Notes under the pieces: generated by a model | The model's input: the letters and a program-made list of their open reading frames with translations, nothing else | The model's database searches: none | Told to the model about the DNA's origin: nothing | Shown: piece after piece, positions 58,602 through 64,000 of the stretch | Numbering within the stretch: position 1 is the stretch's first letter | How the letters are laid out: every line of letters begins with the position of its first letter | Assembly: GCF_019800665.1 (NCBI RefSeq) | Contig: NZ_JAHVKO010000001.1 | Coordinates: 372,001-436,000 of the forward strand | Reading direction: 5' to 3' | Origin: Microbulbifer agarilyticus | Lineage (GTDB): Bacteria; Pseudomonadota; Gammaproteobacteria; Pseudomonadales; Cellvibrionaceae | Length of the DNA stretch: 64,000 nucleotides | Translations under genes and position numbers: made by a program

Positions 58602-61217
58602 TTAAACAGCAACGTTCTGAATCTCAACCGCGGCAATACGCTTGCCTTCTTCGGCAGATTTTTGGAAGTCCTCAATCTGGTCGAAGTTCATGTAGCGGTA
58701 GATTTCCGCGGACATGGAGTTCAGGTTCTGAGCGTATTCCTGGTATTCCGCCGGAGTCGGCAGTTTGCCCAGGATCGCGCCAACAGAAGCCAGCTCGGCA
58801 GAGGTCAGGTACACGTTGGCACCGTCACCCAGACGGTTGGGGAAGTTACGAGTAGAGGTAGACAGTACGGTGCTGTTCGGTGCTACACGTGCCTGGTTAC
58901 CCATACACAGGGAGCAGCCTGGCATCTCGGTGCGGGCGCCCGCGGAACCGTAGATGTTGTAGTAGCCTTCTTCCATCAGCTGGTGCTCATCCATCTTGGT
59001 AGGCGGAGAGATCCACATGCGGGTGGAGATGCCACCTTTGTGCTGTTGCAGCAGTTTACCAGCGGCGCGGAAGTGACCGATGTTGGTCATGCAGGAGCCG
59101 ATAAATACTTCGTCAACTTTGTCGCCGGCAACTTCGGACAGCAGCTTGGCATCGTCCGGGTCGTTCGGGCAGCACACGATCGGCTCTTTGATTTCGTCCA
59201 GGTCGATTTCGATTACTGCAGAGTACTCGGCATCGGCGTCGGCAGACATCAGCTCCGGTTTCTCCAGCCATGCTTCCATGGCGCGAGCGCGACGCTCTAG
59301 GGTGCGCTTGTCACCGTAGCCTTCGGCAATCATCCAGCGCAGCAGGGTGATGTTGGAGCGCAGGTATTCGGCGATAGAGTCTTCCGGCAGCTTGATGGTA
59401 CAACCAGCGGCGGAACGCTCGGCAGAGGCGTCGGACAGCTCGAACGCTTGCTCAACGGTCAGGTTGTCGAGGCCTTCGATTTCGAGGATGCGGCCGGAGA
59501 AGATGTTCTTCTTGCCTTTCTTCTCTACGGTCAGCAGGCCTTCCTGAATCGCGTAGTAAGGAATGGCGTGTACCAGGTCGCGCAGGGTGATGCCCGGCTG
59601 CATTTCGCCTTTAAAGCGAACCAGTACAGACTCCGGCATATCCAGTGGCATTACACCGGTAGCAGCGGCGAACGCCACCAGACCGGAACCTGCCGGGAAG
59701 GAAATACCCATAGGGAAGCGGGTGTGGGAGTCACCACCGGTACCTACGGTGTCCGGCAGCAGCATGCGGTTCAGCCAGCTGTGAATGATGCCGTCACCCG
59801 GACGCAGGGAAACACCGCCGCGGTTCATGATGAAGTCCGGCAGGGTGTGCTGGGTGTCGATATCAACGGGCTTCGGGTAAGCCGCGGTGTGACAGAAAGA
59901 CTGCATGGTGAGGTCAGCCTGGAAGCCCAGACATGCCAGGTCTTTCAGTTCGTCACGGGTCATCGGGCCAGTGGTGTCCTGGGAACCAACGGTGGTCATC
60001 TTCGGCTCGCAGTAGGTGCCCGGGCGAACGCCTTCCATACCGCAGGCTTTACCGACCATTTTCTGTGCCAGGGTGTAGCCCTTGCCGGTGTCGTTCGGCT
60101 GCTCCGGCAGACGGAACAGATCGGAAGCGCCCAGACCCAGGGATTCGCGCGCTTTGGTGGTCAGGCCGCGACCAACGATCAGGTTGATACGGCCACCAGC
60201 CTGCACTTCGTCCAGCAGTACGTCGGACTTCAGTGCGAACTCGGAAAGTACTTTGCCGTCTTCCGCGAGGATCTTGCCGTCGTAAGGACGGATTTCGATC
60301 ACGTCGCCCATGTTCAGTTCGTCAACCGGCGCTTCGAATACCAGTGCGCCGGCGTCTTCCATGGTGTTGTAGAAGATCGGCGCGACTTTACCGCCGATAC
60401 AGATACCGCCACCTTTTTTGTTCGGTACGCCTGGCAGCTCATCGCCGAAGAACCACAGTACGGAGTTGGTAGCAGACTTACGGGAAGAACCGGTACCGAC
60501 TACGTCACCGACGAAAGCAACCGGCAGGCCCTTGGCCTGGACTTCTTCGACTTGCTTCATCGGGCCGACAACACCGTGCTCTTCAGGTGTCAGACCGTCG
60601 CGGGTCATTTTGTACATGGCGCGCGCGTGCAGAGGGATGTCCGGGCGGGACCAGGCATCCGGGGCAGGGGACAGGTCGTCGGTGTTGGTTTCGCCGGTTA
60701 CCTTGAATACGGCAACCTTGATGCTTTCAGCAACCTTGTCGCGCTTGGTGAACCACTCGCCGTCAGCCCAGGACTGGATTACGGCTTTGGCAACTTCGTT
60801 GCCCGCTTTGGCTTTCTCTTCCACATCGTGGAAGGCGTCAAACATCAGCAGGGTGCCTTTCAGCTGCTCACCGGCCAGCTCGGCCAGATCTTTGTCGTCC
60901 AGCAGCTCAACCAGGGTGGCAATGTTGTAGCCGCCCAGCATCATGCCCAGCAGTTTGGTGGCTTGTTCTTTGTCGATCAGCGGAGACTCAGCTTCGCCTT
61001 TAACGATCGCGGTGAGGAAACCGGCTTTTACGTAAGCTGCTTCGTCCACACCCGGCGGAACGCGGTTGGTGATCAGGTCCAGCAGTTCCTGCTCTTCACC
61101 CGCGGGCGGGTTTTTCAGCAGCTCGACCAGGCCGGCAACTTGCTCGGCGTTCAGGGGCTTGGGTGGAATACCTTGTTCGGCGCGTTCAGCGACGTGTTTG
61201 CGATAGGCTTCAAGCAC
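58602..61217 (-). CDS. acnB: Aconitate hydratase B
   Basis: AcnB (871 residues) isomerises citrate to isocitrate in the TCA cycle and carries a [4Fe-4S] cluster. The HEAT-like N-terminal domain begins [22 protein letters not shown]. The swivel domain follows, then the core with cluster cysteines in [18 protein letters not shown] and [10 protein letters not shown]. The order of domains (4-1-2-3) is diagnostic for AcnB. The GTG start gives the standard N-terminus behind GAGGGA. An ATG 36 bp upstream is rejected. A good promoter lies about 110 bp upstream. Confidence 0.95.
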   Translation of the reverse strand: MLEAYRKHVAERAEQGIPPKPLNAEQVAGLVELLKNPPAGEEQELLDLITNRVPPGVDEAAYVKAGFLTAIVKGEAESPLIDKEQATKLLGMMLGGYNIATLVELLDDKDLAELAGEQLKGTLLMFDAFHDVEEKAKAGNEVAKAVIQSWADGEWFTKRDKVAESIKVAVFKVTGETNTDDLSPAPDAWSRPDIPLHARAMYKMTRDGLTPEEHGVVGPMKQVEEVQAKGLPVAFVGDVVGTGSSRKSATNSVLWFFGDELPGVPNKKGGGICIGGKVAPIFYNTMEDAGALVFEAPVDELNMGDVIEIRPYDGKILAEDGKVLSEFALKSDVLLDEVQAGGRINLIVGRGLTTKARESLGLGASDLFRLPEQPNDTGKGYTLAQKMVGKACGMEGVRPGTYCEPKMTTVGSQDTTGPMTRDELKDLACLGFQADLTMQSFCHTAAYPKPVDIDTQHTLPDFIMNRGGVSLRPGDGIIHSWLNRMLLPDTVGTGGDSHTRFPMGISFPAGSGLVAFAAATGVMPLDMPESVLVRFKGEMQPGITLRDLVHAIPYYAIQEGLLTVEKKGKKNIFSGRILEIEGLDNLTVEQAFELSDASAERSAAGCTIKLPEDSIAEYLRSNITLLRWMIAEGYGDKRTLERRARAMEAWLEKPELMSADADAEYSAVIEIDLDEIKEPIVCCPNDPDDAKLLSEVAGDKVDEVFIGSCMTNIGHFRAAGKLLQQHKGGISTRMWISPPTKMDEHQLMEEGYYNIYGSAGARTEMPGCSLCMGNQARVAPNSTVLSTSTRNFPNRLGDGANVYLTSAELASVGAILGKLPTPAEYQEYAQNLNSMSAEIYRYMNFDQIEDFQKSAEEGKRIAAVEIQNVAV

Positions 61218-61335
61218 GGATAATTCCCTCTTTGGTGTATGGGGTAGAACCAACAGCTTTCCTGGAATCCGGATATGGCGTTTTTCGTCAACCGAACCCC
61301 GATTTACATCGATGGCCGCTGGAAGCGGGTGGCGA

Positions 61336-61364
61336 ATTCTACATTAATCGCCAGTTGCTGTTAA
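61336..61364 (-). promoter_or_regulatory. Sigma-70 promoter of acnB
   Basis: Reading on the minus strand, TTAACA (61364-61359) and TAGAAT (61341-61336) are 17 bp apart. The 410-bp gap towards the DUF1289 gene also contains a weak Fur-like half site at 61446-61460 and is otherwise empty. The 5' leader of acnB would be about 110 nt. Confidence 0.6.
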
Positions 61365-61628
61365 GTTCCTTGAAAAATCAATAACTTACGCAAATTTCGA
61401 TCATTCATATGGTGAATGGGGGTCGTATTTTGAGCGTTTAATAAGTGAGAATCAATCGCAGTTTCCACTTATGAGGGCCGCTAATATCCACGCCATGAAT
61501 GGGCCAAATCGATCAGTAAAATGCTATTCTGTGACGCTCGATTTCACACCATTTTATCGGCGTGGTGAGTAAACGCAGTTTTGCGTCACCCTCAAGAGCG
61601 CGGCCGGCAGGAGAGGTATTTTCGCTTC

Positions 61629-62096
61629 ATGGCGATCTATAAGAAAGTGCGTACACCGTGTATTGGCGTCTGCTCCACCGGCATTGGCGATAATGTGTGT
61701 CGGGGCTGCAAGCGGTTTGCTCACGAGGTGATCGACTGGAATGCCTATTCGGAAGAGCAGCGCCGAATCATCGCCGAACGTCGTGACGGCTACCTCGCCA
61801 ATGCGGTGCGCAGCCAGCTGGAAATCGTCGATCAGAACCTGCTGCTGGCACAGTTACGTCATCAGCAAATCCGCTTCAATGAAGATCAAAGTCCGTACTG
61901 TTGGGTTTTTGAACTGTTGCGTGCGGGGGCCAGCCAGATTGAAGATCCTGCCGACTATGGCCTGGCGTTAACGCCCGTATCGCGCGGAGTGCCGCTGGTG
62001 GAAGTACGTCAGCGTATCGATGACGACTTCTTTGCGTTGTCAGTGGCCTACTATCAGCGTTTTGTGGCGCCAGGCTTGGCGGTGCAGGCAGGCTGA
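61629..62096 (+). CDS. DUF1289 domain protein
   Basis: This 155-residue protein has the N-terminal cysteine cluster PCIGVCSTGIGDNVCRGCKR of DUF1289, likely a small metal or Fe-S site, followed by DWNAYSEEQRRII. The C-terminal half is specific to longer members. DUF1289 genes commonly lie near central metabolic or tRNA-modification genes, and acnB and miaE are the neighbours here. The ATG after AGGAGAGG at long spacing is chosen. Confidence 0.8.
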   Translation: MAIYKKVRTPCIGVCSTGIGDNVCRGCKRFAHEVIDWNAYSEEQRRIIAERRDGYLANAVRSQLEIVDQNLLLAQLRHQQIRFNEDQSPYCWVFELLRAGASQIEDPADYGLALTPVSRGVPLVEVRQRIDDDFFALSVAYYQRFVAPGLAVQAG

Positions 62097-62111
62097 TTCA
62101 AGTTAGCTGAG

Positions 62112-63056
62112 TCAGTTGGGGCTGTCGTTTGCCAGGTGCACCCTGAGTGCTGCTAGAAACGGGGTCTTTTCGATACGTAAATCCCGGCGGGTGCGGCGCT
62201 GACTGAGCGGTGGATTGTGATCCACCCTAGTAAATTCCGGCAGGGTGCGGTCGCCTCCACTATTCACCAATACCGGCATGGCTGCATAGCCAACCTGTCG
62301 GTATTCCTCTTGTTTGTCCCGAAAAATTTCTGCCACTTGCAGGTTGGGGCGGCTTTGCATTTGTATTTGGCGCAGACTGTCGTGCTGGCTTTTGTGCAGC
62401 CCGGCGAGTAGCTGTCGCTGATACTGAATGCCCTGGTCTTGCCCCTGCGGGTCCAGCTGAACCAGTTTTTTCTCGCACCAATCCACACTGACTTTGCGGA
62501 TAGACTTTCGCGCCTTAATCCAGCTAAGTGCCACGGCATCTGGTCGCTCGGGGCAGAGCAGTATCTGTCGGTAGCATTGCCGCAAATGCGCTCTGGAAAA
62601 ACCAGCGTCACCGAGCATCTCCCGCAATAAGCGATCGCGCTCCAGCGCGGGGCGGGGCGCGAGAGATTCCTTGATGGTTGCGGTGAGCTGCTGAAATTGC
62701 ACTTTGCTGGTATTGAGTTCCTGTGCCAGCGTGATGATTTCTGCGGGGACCGCGAGCAAGCCGGGGATCTGCAAGGTATTGCGTGCGTCACCGGGCAGGT
62801 GCTGTTCACCGTAATCCAGATTGGTAAATAGCGCCGCTGCGAGGGTGAAAGGGGTGTCGAATGTGACCCCGAGTCGTTCTGCCGCCTCGATCGCGAAGCC
62901 GGGCTGGAGTAGGTAGCTCTGCCACGGATGTGTAGCCGTCTGCAGTTCGATCAGGTTTTGCGCGAGTCTGTCTGCCTGTGTATGCATCAGCTCGAGAACT
63001 TCCGTCAATTGGGCTTCAAATTGCCTGCTACTGGTCGCAATCGCGTTTCCGCTCAT
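62112..63056 (-). CDS. tus: DNA replication terminus site-binding protein (Tus family)
   Basis: This 314-residue protein fits Tus of E. coli (309). The central core LQIPGLLAVPAEIITLAQ aligns with VRLPGVLCYQVDNLSQAAL. A shared pattern follows in FQQLTATIKES and in LSWIKARKSIRKVSVDWCEKKL, against FGWANKHIIKNLHRDEV. The tail AAMPVLVNSGGDRTLPEF aligns with the TPLIALINRDNGAGVPDV segment. Tus binds Ter sites and arrests replication forks in one direction. A GGAG site precedes the ATG at 8 bp. I did not find a convincing Ter site upstream. The alignment is by eye from family knowledge. Confidence 0.8.
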   Translation of the reverse strand: MSGNAIATSSRQFEAQLTEVLELMHTQADRLAQNLIELQTATHPWQSYLLQPGFAIEAAERLGVTFDTPFTLAAALFTNLDYGEQHLPGDARNTLQIPGLLAVPAEIITLAQELNTSKVQFQQLTATIKESLAPRPALERDRLLREMLGDAGFSRAHLRQCYRQILLCPERPDAVALSWIKARKSIRKVSVDWCEKKLVQLDPQGQDQGIQYQRQLLAGLHKSQHDSLRQIQMQSRPNLQVAEIFRDKQEEYRQVGYAAMPVLVNSGGDRTLPEFTRVDHNPPLSQRRTRRDLRIEKTPFLAALRVHLANDSPN

Positions 63057-63118
63057 TGGTATCTCCGCATGTGGTTGTCGGCGAGCTGATAGGTTGACTG
63101 CACAAGCTGTGCGCGCCA

Positions 63119-63162
63119 CATTTGATGTGATATTAATCCACTTAATAAGTCGTTATCAAATG
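63119..63162. promoter_or_regulatory. Inverted repeat upstream of tus
   Basis: CATTTGAT (63119-63126) and ATCAAATG (63155-63162) form a perfect 8-bp inverted repeat with a 28-bp spacer in the tus promoter region. In E. coli tus is autoregulated by a Ter site there, and this could be an analogue, but the sequence does not match the E. coli Ter consensus. Confidence 0.35.
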
Positions 63163-63289
63163 ATGTTGCAAGCCGCGAAAAGCAAGATCTGCACTTCGTA
63201 GCAATGGTCACCAAAAGTGGGGGGAGGGGCGTTATAATGCGCGCGCTAATCCGCCCTGGTGGCGCCTGTTGTTGTTCATTGGTTCTGTT

Positions 63290-63913
63290 ATGAGTACTAC
63301 CCCCGTTCCGGATCTCACCGCTATCCACGAGTTTCTGCTGTGTGAAACGCCTGATGCCTGGGTGCAGGCCGCGCTGGCGGAGCCGGAGATGATGTTGGTT
63401 GATCACGCTAATTGTGAGAAAAAGGCCGCCGGAACCGCGCTGAACCTGATGTTTCGCTATCTGGACAATTTCAAACTGCTAAACAAGATGTCGCGTCTGG
63501 CCCGTGAAGAGCTGCGTCACTTTGAGCAGGTGATCGCCATTATGAAAAAGCGCGGCATCCGTTATCCGCACGTCAAGGCGTCCCGTTATGCGGCGGGCTT
63601 ACGTGACCATGTCCGCCGCGAGGAGCCCGGTCGCCTGGTGGATACATTGATCTGTGGTGCGATCATTGAAGCGCGCTCCTGCGAGCGTTTTGCGCGTATT
63701 GCGCCGCACCTCGATGAGGAGTTGCAGAAGTTCTACCTGTCACTGTTGAAGTCGGAAGCCCGCCATTTCAAGGATTACCTGACCCTTGCGCAGGAAGCCG
63801 TTGCAGAAGATATTACTCCGCGTGTGCAGGCGTTATTGGAGGTGGAGCGCACGCTGGTGGAGAGTGAGGACGAGGATTTTCGCTTCCATAGTGGTGTTCC
63901 TCAGCAGGCCTGA
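63290..63913 (+). CDS. miaE: tRNA 2-methylthio-N6-isopentenyladenosine hydroxylase
   Basis: MiaE (207 residues) is a ferritin-like diiron monooxygenase that hydroxylates the isopentenyl group of ms2i6A37 in tRNAs. The metal ligands lie in REELRHFEQV, IEARSCERF and SEARHFKDY, matching the ExxH repeats of the family. The ATG giving MSTTPVPDL was chosen because the upstream in-frame start has no support. It diverges from tus with about 230 bp between starts. Confidence 0.92.
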   Translation: MSTTPVPDLTAIHEFLLCETPDAWVQAALAEPEMMLVDHANCEKKAAGTALNLMFRYLDNFKLLNKMSRLAREELRHFEQVIAIMKKRGIRYPHVKASRYAAGLRDHVRREEPGRLVDTLICGAIIEARSCERFARIAPHLDEELQKFYLSLLKSEARHFKDYLTLAQEAVAEDITPRVQALLEVERTLVESEDEDFRFHSGVPQQA

Positions 63914-64000
63914 GGGGCCTGATAGAGAGCTTGTGAGGAGCTTGATCGGGAGCTTGATACGGGGCCTGATAGAACGGCTCGATTTCAATCAGGATCGAGC
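63914..64000 (+). repeat. Direct repeats and a hairpin at the window edge
   Basis: GGGGCCTGATAGA occurs at 63914-63926 and again at 63961-63973, with GAGCTTGA-type repeats in between. GCTCGAT (63977-63983) and ATCGAGC (63994-64000) form an inverted repeat cut by the window end, which may be the miaE terminator. Confidence 0.55.

Noticed and set aside
59448..61223. A 591-codon plus-strand frame across acnB
   Set aside because: Antisense to acnB. It is long only because of high GC and regular codon use.
61446..61460. A Fur box upstream of acnB
   Set aside because: Only about 10 of 14 positions of the 7-1-7 motif match, which is expected by chance in AT-rich DNA.
63163..63171. A classical Ter site in the tus promoter
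   Set aside because: ATGTTGCAA resembles the Ter core, but the flanking bases and the critical position 6 do not match.

Overview
The window looks like a chromosomal segment of a marine, polymer-degrading gammaproteobacterium of the Cellvibrionales type; Microbulbifer or a close relative is my best guess. The grounds are a Pseudomonas-like housekeeping gene order, FabY-type fatty acid synthesis genes, a secreted multi-domain GH18 chitinase and an AlkB-like hydroxylase. The genus is inferred from gene content and is not shown by any marker gene. I found no rRNA, CRISPR array, insertion sequence, prophage or integrase. There is one tRNA (Leu, anticodon TAG).

Layout. (1) 0.2-5.9 kb: fatty acid metabolism, with fabY followed by fadB-fadA behind a near-ideal PsrA-type operator. 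(2) 6-15.7 kb: tRNA-Leu, then the protein quality-control block tig-clpP-clpX-lon-hupB-ppiD. clpX and lon have sigma-32-like promoters, and hupB has a good sigma-70 promoter with a long leader. (3) 15.8-30.3 kb: the conserved cell wall/replication neighbourhood mltD, gloB, methyltransferase, rnhA, dnaQ, then nhaB, an orphan Hpt-like protein, nudC, a membrane protein, sohB, an AcuI/YhdH reductase, a patatin and a lipoprotein. (4) 30.3-38.9 kb: a UvrD-like helicase and a sulfur island. In the island a BigR/SqrR-type persulfide sensor with two half-size YeeE/YedE channels and a SulP transporter diverges from a persulfide dioxygenase, a DUF442 protein and a second SulP transporter. (5) 38.9-46.6 kb: small conserved genes, then peroxide defence: ahpC-ahpF with a tandem OxyR site and a 129-bp palindromic element between the two genes, an ExoD protein and an exported KatG. 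(6) 46.7-57 kb: accessory genes, including a DUF2141-MipA fusion, a degenerate GIY-YIG protein with a basic tail, a DUF393-AlkB pair, a His-rich repeat protein, the chitinase and a ZIP transporter. (7) 57-64 kb: an AT-rich stretch with a sulfotransferase, then acnB, a DUF1289 protein, a Tus-family replication-fork-arrest protein and miaE.

How the parts fit. The proteases and chaperones share heat-shock-type control. The sulfur island reads as a self-contained sulfide/persulfide detoxification unit that senses persulfide, oxidises it and moves sulfur oxyanions. The peroxide genes form an OxyR-type regulon. The FadBA operator suggests control by fatty-acyl-CoA. The most unexpected items are the Tus homologue outside the enterobacteria, the 129-bp palindrome inside the ahpC-ahpF unit, the arrangement of the sulfur island, and several proteins with unusual domain combinations or missing catalytic residues.
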